Origin: Carya illinoinensis
Taxonomy: Eukaryota > Streptophyta > Magnoliopsida > Fagales > Juglandaceae
DNA: 64,000 nt
NCBI RefSeq assembly: GCF_018687715.1
Contig: NC_056755.1
Location: forward strand, 14,524,001 to 14,588,000
Reading direction: 5' to 3'
In this document: positions 11,081 to 22,222 of the stretch, piece after piece
Position numbering within the stretch: the stretch's first letter is position 1
Layout: every line of letters begins with the position of its first letter
Translations under genes and position numbers: made by a program
Notes under the pieces: generated by a model
What the model was told of the DNA's origin: nothing
Databases searched by the model: none
What the model saw: the letters and a program-made list of their open reading frames with translations, nothing else

Positions 11081-11429
11081 TGTAATAGTTAAAAGAAAAT
11101 ACTTTCTTGTACTTTAGGATGAGACATGCATTGGGAAGACATTAGCCTAGGTTTTCCATCCTTTTTACTTCAGTTCTCTTTTCAATTTGTGAGACCTGCA
11201 TCCTCCATGCGTAGCAGCCTCCATCTTCTTTTTTCCCCTTTCTATTTCTTCTTCTCTGCCTTGCACCATTGCTTCTTTTCTTCTTCTTCATTTCATTTTT
11301 CTCTTTTTCTTTTGCAAATTTGGGTGTTGTCGCAGCTATCTTCCTCCAAGGAGTAAGGAGGTTTGGTCGAATTAGAGGTTGGGCATATTTGTGGTGTTTG
11401 GCTATTTTATATGTTGTGTCTGGTGTCAT
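11081..11429 (+). other. Pyrimidine-rich leader-like sequence, no gene
   Basis: TTTTCTTCTTCT-rich text at 11220-11310 resembles the pyrimidine-rich leader found on the minus strand of the solo LTR at 17108-19156. It is probably the upstream part of the same LTR family. The exact left end was not found. Confidence 0.4.
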
Positions 11430-12425
11430 AATATTCATTCCATTATTGCATGCATATTCATGTGTTGTAAATGAAAACTATGTGAGAAATGATTTTTAGG
11501 TGCGTGTGTATCACAACCCCAAGCCAAGATGGGGCATTATCTAAGTGGAGCTCCTTTGGTCACTCGAGAGTGTAATATACTGAATGATGTCCCATGGATT
11601 GTTGTTGCGCAATAACAGGATTGGATAGAATGGTAACGCTCTTGTGCCGACTCTATGGCCCTTTTACTGGTGAGGCCTAGAGAATGTTTAGTCACGAATG
11701 CGCTGAGCATGGAGCTGTGCATCACTGATTACGATGTCAAATGCATGGTCATCACCTGTGGTGTGATGAAAGGAGCCAAGGTATATGGATGGTCCCCAGG
11801 GGAGATCATGATGCATACAGGATAATTGGATAACGGGCCATTTTCTAGAAAAATGGCGGGCTTTTGATAAAAGAATATGTGAACCATTTTTTAAAAAAAT
11901 GGCAGTTGTTTATTTTAATAGATTTGTTTTGGGCTAAATGGGATTTTGGCGGGCTTTGAAAATTCATCATTTTGGAAAAATGATGATTTTGAGCTCATGC
12001 ATATTTCAGCATGTGCATGCGTATATGTTGATTGTTTAAATGTGTTTTTATCTTATGGGTTGTTTGGTTGATTACTTACTTAAGCTCATAATCTCATATG
12101 ATATTCAAGCCCTACGGTTCTGTTTCATGAAATCGTAGATTTTAATGCAGCTGAGAACATTGAGTCTGAGGTTTCAACTCCACCAGAGGAGTGACTTGGG
12201 ATCACTTTTCGTGTCATGGGATTTGTTTCCCCTTTTTGATCATGTATTTTAGTTTTATTATATTTTCACTAGATAACTGTATAACCATTTAAAATGTTTT
12301 GATTTAAATGATTCTATATTTAAAGTTCTGGTACTTATATGACTATCCTTTAATTATCTGCTGCAACTTCTGTTGTTCACTTTTGCTTGTACACATACTT
12401 ATCACTTGTCGTTTGGGGTGAGTGA
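11430..12425 (+). mobile_element. Ty3/gypsy LTR fragment (tentatively Tekay/Del-like), left part
   Basis: This stretch aligns by eye, in the same order, with the reverse complement of the solo LTR at 17108-19156. Shared landmarks are GGTGCGTGTGT, GTGGAGCTCCT.TGGTCA, GGTGAGG.CTAGAG.ATG, ATCGTAGATTTT and TACACA.ACTTATCACTTGTCG. It stops at 12425, where a nested Athila-like element begins, and resumes at 17022. It includes a short acidic frame (12129-12194). Confidence 0.7.
12129..12194 (+). other. Short acidic reading frame inside the gypsy LTR
   Basis: The frame reads EIVDF, then acidic and neutral residues, STPPEE and a TGA stop. The reverse-strand copy in the solo LTR reads GIVDF, an acidic stretch, AAPPGC and a stop. 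The shared layout (IVDF, Glu-rich, PP, stop) suggests a conserved coding tail. Whether it is translated is unknown. Confidence 0.4.
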
Positions 12426-13800
12426 TGATTGGGTTGAAATATTGCATATTTTTATATATTTAGAACCAATATATTTTAATTCTTTCATTACATTATTATT
12501 GATTTTAGATGGAAAAATGATTAAGATGCATAAATCCGAGTTGTGATTTAAATTAATAAATAGTATGGTTTTTGCTTAATATTATAACGTGTGATTTAAT
12601 TAGACAATGTTCCTTTACATGCATAATATATTTTTAATATTCTATTCTTTATTTTTATTTTATTTCATTTTACTTTATTTCTAATTTTTATTTTTATTTA
12701 TTTTTACATAGGCTAAGAAATGCAATGGACTTAAAAGGGAAATTCACTCTTTATTTTTGACTTGGGGACTTTTTGACTCATGCACAAACTTTTGACTTGG
12801 GATTAAAAAAGACTTTTGGCATTACATGGGGAGTTCAAGACTTATATGGCAACTACTACTCTATGAAGACTTTGACTTGGGACAAAAGGAGATTATGCAT
12901 AAATTCATTTTATTGATTGAGCGCCGCACGTCAATTGGTAGGACAAATTCAATTCATATTAGGACTTTTGACCAAGGGTACGGAATCATCTTATTTCACC
13001 TAGTGCGGCAACACATTTTTGAGCAGTTTTCAATTCAAGCTGCACACTTATATTCTCTTTAGAGCATTTTCAGAGCAGAATTTTATTTCTCTTGGGCAAT
13101 TTGATTCACGCCGCACATAATTTTTGTTCATTCATGCTTATAGGATCCAGCGCGTTGGACACATATATTTTCTAGGGGATTTTTCAGTGTCGTTGAAGAG
13201 CTCTTTAAGGAGTCTAATTGCTACTACAGTCCAGCCTCCTCTACTCTTTTCAATCTCTATCTCCATTCATTTAGCTTGCTCTTTTTATTTCTTACTTTTT
13301 ATTTAATTTCAATTTAAAGTTTATGGTATATTCTTGATATTTTTGGATTAAAAGTTTGGGTATTTTATTTGCTATTTATTTTATTTTATGTTAGTTAATT
13401 TTCTTGTTTATTTAAACTTCTATTAAATATGCATTACAATTACATTTTAGATTAATTTTAGTTTATTATTTAATTTTCAAATTACTTAAAATTGTTTAGC
13501 GTAGTTGAATTATTAATTGTTAATGTCAATTTTTTAGTTTTTTACGTTCCATTTTGACACTAAAAAAAATCCAAAAGTATGAATTTAGTCTATGACTAGT
13601 GCATTTTTTATTTTCATTGCATCATTCCATTCATTGTACATACCACTACTTTTGTTTGTGAAACTTTTCATCATTTTATACGAGTTTGGATTTAAACAAC
13701 TTTCCCTGAGGAGACGATCTAGGAATTTTATTCCTAATTATTACACGACATCATCCTGCACTTGGGATAGCCTTTGTGCTACTCATTTTTAAGTGAGTCA
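12426..13800 (+). repeat. 5' LTR of the Athila-like element
   Basis: Runs from TGATTGGGTTG to GTGAGTCA (1375 bp). It aligns along its whole length with 15650-17021. In the first 190 bases about one base in ten to twelve differs, mostly transitions, so the insertion is old. A+T-rich with a GC-richer stretch around 12925-13030. Confidence 0.85.
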
Positions 13801-13805
13801 AGTTT

Positions 13806-13820
13806 TTGACGCCGTTTTGG
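13806..13820 (+). other. Degenerate Athila-type PBS at a deletion junction
   Basis: TTGACGCCGTT matches the start of the Athila/Tat PBS (TGGCGCCGTTGCCGGGGA). Its second half is replaced directly by integrase codons beginning TTTGGCATGCC. This marks the left joint of the internal deletion. Confidence 0.6.
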
Positions 13821-14491
13821 CATGCCAAAGGTGATCATTAGTGATGGGAGTTCACATTTGTGTAACAAACCTTTTCAAAAACTTATACAGAAATATGGAG
13901 TGACCCACAAAGTCTCTACTCCATATCACCCCCAGACTAATGGTCAAGCTGAGTTGGACAATAGAGAAATCAAACTTATTCTTGAAAAAACTGTCCGTCC
14001 ACTCGGAAGGGCTGGTCTAAAAATTGGTTGATGCTCTTTGGGCTTACAAGACTGCATTCAAAACTAATTTAGGGATGTCACCTTATAGATTGGTTTATGG
14101 TCGGGTTTGTCATTTACCTGTTGAGATTCAGCATCGTGCTTTATGGGCTATTAAGCAAATTAACTTTTCACTTGATGCTGCCAAAGGTTTAAGAAAGTTG
14201 CAGATTTTAGAACTTGATGAAGCAAGAAAGGAGGCCTACAAGAATTCTTACTTGGCAAATGAGTGAATGAAGGCCTTGTATAACAAAAAGATCCATGATA
14301 AACATCTTATCCCTGATCAAAAAGTGCTCCTCTATAATTTTAGACTACATCTTTGTCCTAAAAAGCTGAAATCCAGATGGAGTGGGCCGTACATTGTAAA
14401 GGAGGTGTATCCTCAAGGGGCTGTAGAATTTGTTAATTCAAAAAATGGCAATAGTTTCACTGACAATGGACAACATCTAAAGCCATTTTGA
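13816..14491 (+). pseudogene. Athila-like integrase, C-terminal half, broken
   Basis: The reading starts [11 protein letters not shown] and includes [47 protein letters not shown] and SRWSGPYIV. These are in the order found in Athila integrases: second catalytic Asp in SDG, catalytic Glu in QAE, then the C-terminal domain. A frameshift lies at about 14000-14024, and an in-frame TGA at 14264-14266 (probably from CGA). The N-terminal zinc-binding part is absent. It cannot make a full integrase. Confidence 0.9.
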
Positions 14492-15649
14492 CTGCCTTTG
14501 ATCCAAACGAAGAGATCTTCCTTGTACAAGACCTCAAGGAATTTTGATTGATTTATTTATTTATTCCTTTTAAGACTTTCTTTAATTGCAGTTTTTTTTT
14601 TTATTTATATTTGTTGTTTTACTTTCATTTTATATCCCATGATTGGTTGTCCGTGTTGCTTACTTATCATTATGCACTTTGTTTTCTTTTGTTTGATTAA
14701 TTAAGAACCATGTCTCTAACTAGTTGGGGGGTAGTGTGTGTGCACAGATTTTAAAAAAAAAAAATTGCATTAATTTGATGTACATTGATATATATATGAT
14801 TGATACATACTTTATTGCTAATATTTTGTGAAATTTAAGCCCCTTGAAGTGGTTGAGCAAAATTATTTTGTAAAAATTTATTTTCAAGCCTAAGCATAAA
14901 GCATGATTTCTGATGTATCATATTAGTTGATATATGGTTTGAAACTCTGGGCTATTATACTTATTGAGATGAGACTTGCTAAGATTTATATAGAACGAAG
15001 GGAAAAGTTTGAAGGACATTTTGCACATGCTTACACTTGTAGTGTTCATCATTTACTGTTCACTGATTTAATACAGGAGAAGTAAACTGCAGGACTACCG
15101 AGCCATGTTAAAAAATAAAAAATCATAAAAAAAGAATGAAAGAAAGAGAAAAAAAAGAAAAAGAAAAAAAAAAGATTCGGAAAGATTCGAGAAAAAAAGA
15201 AGAAGAAAATAAAGACAACTACGTGAACTTTCCTAAGTAAAATGCTAGAAACAGTTACCCTAATTTTGGGGGTTGAGTATTAAACTTTTAAACAGAGTTG
15301 GCATGAAAACTGCTAGTCCCTTGAACTTTGAGGTAGTTAGAATCAGCAATGATTAATCTTAATGTTAAAAAATCTTATGACAAATCCTGGCTAGTAATGA
15401 AAGACACACAACCATGTAACTACACACACATCTGAGTTCTTAGACATTTTTCCCAATTCTATATGAAGGATTGTTGAAATAGTCCTGGTGGGTATAGCTC
15501 TTGAAGTTGAGTAGTCATGGATCACCTTTTGTGAGAATTCAGAATTGTGTTTGATTGCTTTTGTTTGAATTTCGATCTTTATGCAATGTTCATCTCAACT
15601 AATTTTCACTATTTTACTCAAAGATTAGAAAAATGCTAGTTGAGAGGTG
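14492..15649 (+). other. 3' non-coding part of the Athila-like element
   Basis: No reading frame is recognised. It holds a GTTGGGGGGTAGTG motif near 14724, typical of Athila 3' regions, and an A/AG-rich tract at about 15110-15215. A short purine-rich stretch (TGAGAGGTG) just before 15650 may serve as PPT. Confidence 0.6.
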
Positions 15650-17021
15650 TGATTGAGCTAAAATATTGTATATTTTTATACATTTAGAACCAATATATTT
15701 TAATTCTTTTATTACATTATTATCGGTTTTAAATGGAAAAATAATTAAGATGCATAAATTCGAATTGTGATTTAAATTGATAAATAGTATAGTTTTTACT
15801 TAATATTATAACTTGTGATTTAATTGGACAATGTTCCTTTACATGCATAACATATTTTTAATATTCTATTTTTTAGTTTTATTTTTATTTTAGTTTTCTT
15901 TATTTCTAATTTTTATTTTTATTTATGTTTACATAGGCTAAGAAATGCAAGGGACTTAAAGGGAAATTCACTCTTTACTTTTGACTTGGGGACTTTTTGA
16001 CACATGCACTAATTTTCAACTTGGGATTAAAAAAGATTTTTGGCATTACATGGGGAGTTCAAGGCTTATATAGCAACTACTACTCTATGAAGACTTTGAC
16101 TTGGGACAAAAATAGATTATGCATAAATTCATTTTATTGATTGAGCACCGCACATCAATTGGTAGGAGGAATTCAATTCATATTAGGACTTTTGACCAGC
16201 GGCACGGCATCATTGTATTTCCCTAGCGCCGCAACACATTTTTGAGCAGTTTTCAATTCAAGCTACACACTTATATTCTCTTTGGAGCATTTTCAGCGCA
16301 GACTTTTATTTCTCTTGGGCAATTTGATTCATGCCTCACATAATTTTTATTCATCCATGCTTACAGGATCCAGCACGTTGGACACATATATTTTCTAGGG
16401 GATTTTTCTGCGTCGTTGAAGAGCTCTTTAAGGAGTCCAATTGCTGCTACAGTCCAGCCTCCTCCACTACTTTCAATCTCTATTTCTATTCATTTGGCTT
16501 GCTCTTTTCGTTCCTTACTTTTTTATTTAATTTCAATTTGAAATTTATGATGTATTCTTAATATTTTTGCATTAAAATTTTGGGCATTTTATTTGCTATT
16601 TATTTTATTTTATGTCAGTTCTTTTTCTTGTTTCTTTAAGCTTATATTAAATATGCATTACAATTACATTTTAGATTAATTTTAGTTTATTATTTAATTT
16701 TTAAATTAATTAAAATTGTTTAACGTAGTTGAATATTTAATTGTTAATTTCAATTTATTAGTCTTTTACGATCTATTTCAACACTCAAAAAAATCCAAAA
16801 GTATGAATATAGTTTATGACTAGTGCTCTTTTTATTTCCGTTGCATCCTTCTGTTTATTGAACATAATACTTTTGTTTGTGAAACTTTTCACTATTTTAT
16901 ACGAGTTTGGATTTAGACAACCTTCCTCGAGGAGACGATCTAGGAATTTTATTCATAATTATTACATGACATCCTCCTGTACTTGGGATAGTCTTTGTGC
17001 TACTTATTTTTGAGTGAGTCA
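15650..17021 (+). repeat. 3' LTR of the Athila-like element
   Basis: Runs from TGATTGAGCTA to GTGAGTCA (1372 bp) and matches the 5' LTR end to end. Confidence 0.85.
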
Positions 17022-17093
17022 AGCGACCCGTATTGTTACCATCCCGATGCTACAATTCTCACATTTCCATACATGGGAGTCGAGGGTGTCACA
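17022..17093 (+). mobile_element. Interrupted gypsy LTR, right end
   Basis: ACCCGT, CATCC, then ATACATGGGAGTCGAGGGTGTCACA matches the last bases of the solo-LTR family read on its minus strand (CCCGTG...GGGGGTGTCACA). With 11430-12425 it rebuilds one LTR copy split by the Athila-like element. It ends CA at 17093. Confidence 0.7.
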
Positions 17094-17107
17094 GTTGGAG
17101 TTGTTTA

Positions 17108-19156
17108 TGTGACACCCCCAAATCCCCATGCACGGACACGGGGAAATCGAGACGTCCGGATGATGACATCACGGGTCATCATCCTATCGACAAGTGTCAA
17201 GTGTGTGTAAAAGTAACAAATGTGCAAAAAGAAATACGCAGCGGATAAAGAAAGTCATGACTAAGTACCAGAATTTTTTATTGTTTAATACAAAGTTGTT
17301 CAAAACATACATAAATAAATATTACAAGACACAAATATAGTTTTAAACCAAATACAAAACATAAACTTCAACACCCAGGCGGAGCCGCATCCTCGGGCTC
17401 AGCCTCCTCCTCCTCATCCTCGATCTCTACACCAAAATCTACGATACCAAAAATGGTGCCGTAGGTAAGTAAAATCCAAACACCACCAAATAAAAACATA
17501 TAAAACTCAAACAATATGCATGAAAGGATGCCAATGCACAAAACCATAAAATCATATTTTTCCACGCACGCCAAAAATCCCATTTGGCCCAAAAACATAA
17601 CCTTTCCAAATATCACGCCAAAATTCATATTTGGCCCATATCAAACTCAAACCATTAACCCATTAATCCACCATGACCTCCCCTAGGGGTCATTCGCACA
17701 CCCTGGCTCCAGTGCCACACCGCAGGTAACGACCACGCATATGACACCTAAACGAGTGATGCCCAATTCCGCACCCCGCGCGTTCGTAGCCAAGCATCCT
17801 CTAGCCCTCACCAGCAAAGGGCCAAGGAGTCGGTGCGTAGAGCGATGCCCAGTTCCGCGCCCGGCGCGTTCGTAGCCAAACATCCTCTAGCCCTCGCTCC
17901 CGTCGTCGCCCAGCGACAACTCAGGGGATGTCACTCAATATATTACGCTCCCAAATGACCAGAGGAGCTCCACCAGGATAATAACCCATCCCGGCTTGAT
18001 CCCGCGAGACACACGCACCCGTAAATCCATTTACGCCAATAAAACAGAATTTTCTCGATTAAAATAAAATGCAAATGTATGCAATATGCAACACACACCT
18101 CATGGCACAAATAACTAAGCAATCACAAACAGTCAGAACCAAGCACTCCGTCCTCAAACCATCCGACCCCCGAACTCCTCGGACTCAGTCCGGAATCAGG
18201 CAACCAACAGCAAATAATTATTGAATGAGCAAAATATATTTAAATCTAAAAGTAGGGTTTAGAAAATACTTACAGCGCTATATGGTATTTTTAGAAAGCT
18301 CGCGGCGTTGCAAATGGCGGAAGAAAAGCAACGTAACAGTGAAATTTCACTGTGGCCGTGGGTTGTAAAATACCCACTTTTGAACGGGGACAAACCAAGG
18401 CTCGGGATTGATAGGGAATGGTTTAAGGATATTTATGAAGCTAAGGGAAGTGAAGTTTGGCTGTGGGTGGCGGCGAAAACGGCGGAGGAAGGGCTTAAAC
18501 GCCCAAAACTGAAACTAGCTAGTGGGAGCTGTTCCGACGACTGTTAAAGGCCAGAAATGGGTGGGTTAGGATGGCAAGGAGTTGGTGATGAAGTGGTGAA
18601 GAGGTGGTGGCTGGAGGTGGAGCGACGGTGGCAGATCGGAGCAAAACCCGTGTGGCTTGATGGGCTTTTTCCGGCTAAGCGGCGGCACGGTTGGGGATGA
18701 AACTTGGTGGGGTGGTTCACCGGAGGGAGAGGAAGAAAATGGTGGGGGTGGTGTACCGCATGGTGGTCGACGGCGGGTGGGTCTGGGCAACTGTCGTGAT
18801 CGGCGTGAAGGAGAGGAGAGAGAGAGAGAGCCCGCGGGAGAGAGAACCGGGGAGGAGAAAAAGAAAGAAAAAAAGAAAGAAAAAGGAAACAGAAGAAAAA
18901 AGGGAAAGAAGAAAAAAAGAAAAGAGAAAAAGAAAAGATGATGGGAAAGAAATGAGGTCCAGTCCTCACTCTGGAAACCAAAACAGATCCGCCGAAAACG
19001 ACATTAAAAACCGTAAAACGACTAAATAAAAAAAACACATCATCAAATAAATTAAAAACCAATTAAAATACATTAATTTAAAATAAATAAGCCAATATAT
19101 TAATTAAATTAAAAACAATCATTCAGTGAAAATACACGTAAAAGCGGATCATCACA
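17108..19156 (-). mobile_element. Solo LTR of a Ty3/gypsy element (tentatively Tekay/Del-like), 2049 bp
   Basis: The element starts TGTGACACCC and ends GATCATCACA. The termini are inverted (TGTGA/TCACA) and flanked by a perfect 5-bp TSD GTTTA (17103-17107 and 19157-19161). No internal coding domain is present, so it is a solo LTR left by LTR-LTR recombination. Sense is taken as minus because that strand has a pyrimidine-rich leader (18840-18960), a GTAAGT donor-like site (18268-18273) and the acidic frame near its end. Orientation is inference. Confidence 0.8.
17368..17628 (-). other. Reading frame with acidic C-terminus in the solo LTR
   Basis: An 86-codon minus-strand frame is hydrophobic at first (possible membrane-like segment around residues 25-62). 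It ends GIVDF, a run of Asp/Glu, and AAPPGC. Only the C-terminal part resembles the copy at 12129-12194; the upstream part does not keep a frame in both copies. I would not call it a gene on this evidence. Confidence 0.35.
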
Positions 19157-19161
19157 GTTTA

Positions 19162-20417
19162 GCTTGGAAAATTGTGAAAAAGCATGGTTGTTGTATTAGT
19201 TGAGATCCTGAAGCTATGTGATTACTTGGGTTGTTGTGTACTGAGTATGAATAGGTGCATGAATTTCCAAGAGATTTTAGTTGTGCTTTGTGAGTGTTGG
19301 GAGGATTGATTTTATGCATATCAATGTAGTATGGAGTTTGTATGACTATTTGGTGGTGTAGTGATTTTGTGTGAAGCCCAAGTGTTGGATAGAGTATATA
19401 TAGTTTGTTGGATTAATGTACTTGGGCAGTACATTTTTAGTATTTATGATATAATTGGGAGGAGGTGAATTGGCGCTAATTATTGAATGGATATATGGTT
19501 GTGATTTTTGTGGAGTCATGACTTGTAACTCAAAATGTTTTGTAATTATGTTGGGTAGACGTACAAATGGTATGGACGGATTTTAAGTTAATGTTAGGTT
19601 CATTACTTTGGATATTGAGTATGTGAGTGGCTTGTAATTTATATGGTTATGCCTGATTGTGGATAATGCTCCATAATTAAATTATTTTGGGGCGATTAGT
19701 ATGAATGTGTGGAGTTGGGACGAAGTGATGGAATTGTAGTGAAATTGGGAAGCATGGTTATGGTGTTGACTTCTAAATGGATAGCTTCTTGTTGATTAAA
19801 TGTATTGAGTATGGATGAGGCTTGTAAGCATAAATGGGTGCTGTAATTTAGATTATATGTTGATCTTAGGTGATAAAAACGGTATGACAAATGTGTTTGG
19901 TGGATTGTATGAGTATCCTTAGTTGGCTTGTGTTATGCATTTGAATGTGAGGAAATGAATTGAGACTTAGGATTAGTATTGAATTTGATTATGTATGGGG
20001 GGGAATGATGTTATTTAAAAACTAGTATTGTGACTATAGTTGGGTTGGAACCAAGTTGTAGATCCATGAATAATGGTTAGAGATTTAAAGTGAAGTATGG
20101 AAGCTCAATTTGTTAATCAAAAAATGAAGTTGGGGTTTCTAGATTTATAGTTTAGGCCTAAGATTTATGAAAATGGTTATACTTCGAGGAATTGAATAAT
20201 AACATGTGTAAGTGAGATGAAGGATATTTGGAATACCTAGAGGTGTAAGTTTGTATATTTAGGGATGTCATGAAAGAGTATGCAAGTAAATAGATGATAG
20301 AGGTTAATGGGACAATGACTAGTCTAAGTGGAGGAAGTCTAAGTCAAGAGTCAATGAGAAGTTAAGGTCATTTGGAATAGGATGGACTAAGAGTTAAGGC
20401 TAGTTGATGAAGTGTCA
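19162..20417. other. No gene seen; strongly C-poor strand
   Basis: The + strand consists almost only of A, T and G, with recurring words such as GAGTATG, TTGTGTAC, GGATTG and TGAATGTG. No protein match is recognised in either direction. Similar in style to 8206-9550. It may be non-coding retroelement sequence. Confidence 0.5.
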
Positions 20418-22023
20418 AAACTACATAATTAAGTTGCTAAAGTGAATAAATTGTTTAACCAAAATGGATTAAACACTTAATTATGCAGTAGATTATGAAA
20501 CTTGAGTAAATTAATAAATTCTGATTTTTTTACACTTAAAAGATTTATAATGCAGCTATTAGGTCACATCAGAATTAATATCTCAATTTTATCCCTCTCA
20601 TTATGATCACTTAATTTGAATTGATGTAGGGCATTTTTGGAAATGCAAGGAGCAGGGGCACGTATGGACTTTCTACACGCTGGACCTCATGCAAGACAAG
20701 GGCAATTTCGATTTTTCCAGAGAGGTGGCATTCCGCTTTTTTCTTGTTTTTACTTCACTGGGTTTTCAGTTGGAGGCGGCACTTTTTTACTTTTGTGCTG
20801 TTTTTGTTTCTACTAAGTAGGTAGTCGGTGTGCGGGTGAGGCCCTCTCTCTCATTGGGATAGTTTTTTATTTATTTATTATTTTACTCGTTTTTGGAGAG
20901 TTGGTTTTTCGTTCTTAGTGGGGGTTGGCAGACCTTAGTCGGTGGGCATTCTGCCTTTATTGCATTTTTTCTTGTTTTTTAGTTTTTAGTTGGGTGGAGT
21001 CGGTGGCCTTAGGCGACGCTGGTTTCAATTATTTTCTTGCTTTTACATTTTAATGTTTTCGTTTGTTAGTTCTTGGGACTCTCTCGGTTTTAGTTTTATT
21101 TTTTTTGCAGTTTGTTTTTTTTTTTTTTCGTTCATAGTGTTTTCGGTTCCAGACCTGGGGGGCGGTGGCTTCTTTTCATTTGATTATTTGGTTTCTATCT
21201 TCCACACTTGGGCCATATTTATTTCTGCAGATTTTATCTTTTCGGCCGTTGGGTTTTCCAGATTATTACTTTCATTTTGATTATTGTTCAGTTTGTTATT
21301 TTTATTCTCCAGTATTTATTTTCATACAGCTACATGAAATGTTAGCGTTCATCATTTTTGAACATTTTACTAATTTATAAATGATAGGCTAGATTTTTAG
21401 CTTGGGATTCAATGAGTAACTCATGACTATTTCAGGTCAAATTTTTTTCAAGGTTATGAAATTTTGAATGATTAAGTTGATAGATTGCATTTCATTTTGC
21501 CTATGGGAAGGATTAAAATTCTATATTCTTGAAATTGATTAGTCGTAGACATAAAGGCACGATTGATGCTTGAACTTGTAACAAGATTTTAATGACTTTC
21601 TTTCACTTTTACACTTGTTAGAAAATCTGTCAAATAACTTGATTATATTGAAAAGTGTGCTTATTGTTTAATTAATCGATCATAATCTCTTGAAAAGAGA
21701 AAATAGTTGAGAGAAGATGAAATTAGAGGTAAATCCAATTTCAAATTAGAAACGGGTGAAAATTACATCCCAAGTGTTTGTTTTATTGCTTCTTACAAGT
21801 TTAATTCAACTTTTACACATTTTCCTTAAATCTCTTGGTTCTTAGTAATTTCAGAAATATAGATTCACATTTATTTCCATTTTTCATAATTGATACCTCT
21901 TTGACATAAAAAAATGTCACCAATACTTTGATAACCCTTTGTCCATATAGAATATGATCTTGAACTTATCCTTGATACAACTTGACACTCTACAGTTGGA
22001 AGAACACATTTGAGACCAAGTCA
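20418..22023 (+). mobile_element. Putative 5' LTR of a second Athila-like element
   Basis: The segment ends GTCA immediately before an Athila-type PBS at 22029, as expected for a 5' LTR. The left edge is a guess (TGTCAAAACTAC at 20418), since no matching 3' LTR or TSD was found. It contains T-rich leader-like sequence at 20730-21300. Confidence 0.45.
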
Positions 22024-22028
22024 AGTTT

Positions 22029-22046
22029 TTGGCACCGTTGCGGGGA
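22029..22046 (+). other. Athila-type primer binding site
   Basis: TTGGCACCGTTGCGGGGA closely follows the Athila/Tat PBS TGGCGCCGTTGCCGGGGA. It lies five bases after the presumed LTR end. Confidence 0.8.
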
Positions 22047-22222
22047 CAACTGGTGTTTATCAGAGCTTCCTCTGCCGCTAAGAGGACATTTGTGGAGCTG
22101 TGAACCTCTTCACAGCCTTAGTAACATCTGATCTTTTTCCCTTTTCTCTGTTTATTTTACATTTTACTTTATTTTCTGCTTTTGTTTGTATGACTGGTTG
22201 GACTAGGGACCAAACTTCTTGA

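Larger units (their letters stand above)
12426..17021 (+). mobile_element. Athila-like Ty3/gypsy element, internally deleted, nested in another LTR
   Basis: Two related LTRs (12426-13800 and 15650-17021) flank a short internal part holding a PBS, the C-terminal half of integrase and a long 3' non-coding stretch. Flanking five-base words are AGTGA (12421-12425) and AGCGA (17022-17026), a TSD with one mismatch. Gag, protease, RT and RNase H are missing, so most of the internal region was lost. The interrupted gypsy LTR continues on both sides, which proves nesting. Confidence 0.85.

Noticed and set aside
11142..11438. 98-codon minus frame and overlapping plus frames
   Set aside because: Antisense of the pyrimidine-rich LTR leader; no similarity.
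18544..19062. 172-codon minus frame with Pro/His-rich end
   Set aside because: Lies wholly inside the solo LTR and looks like untranslated leader; composition is driven by a CT/GA-rich tract.
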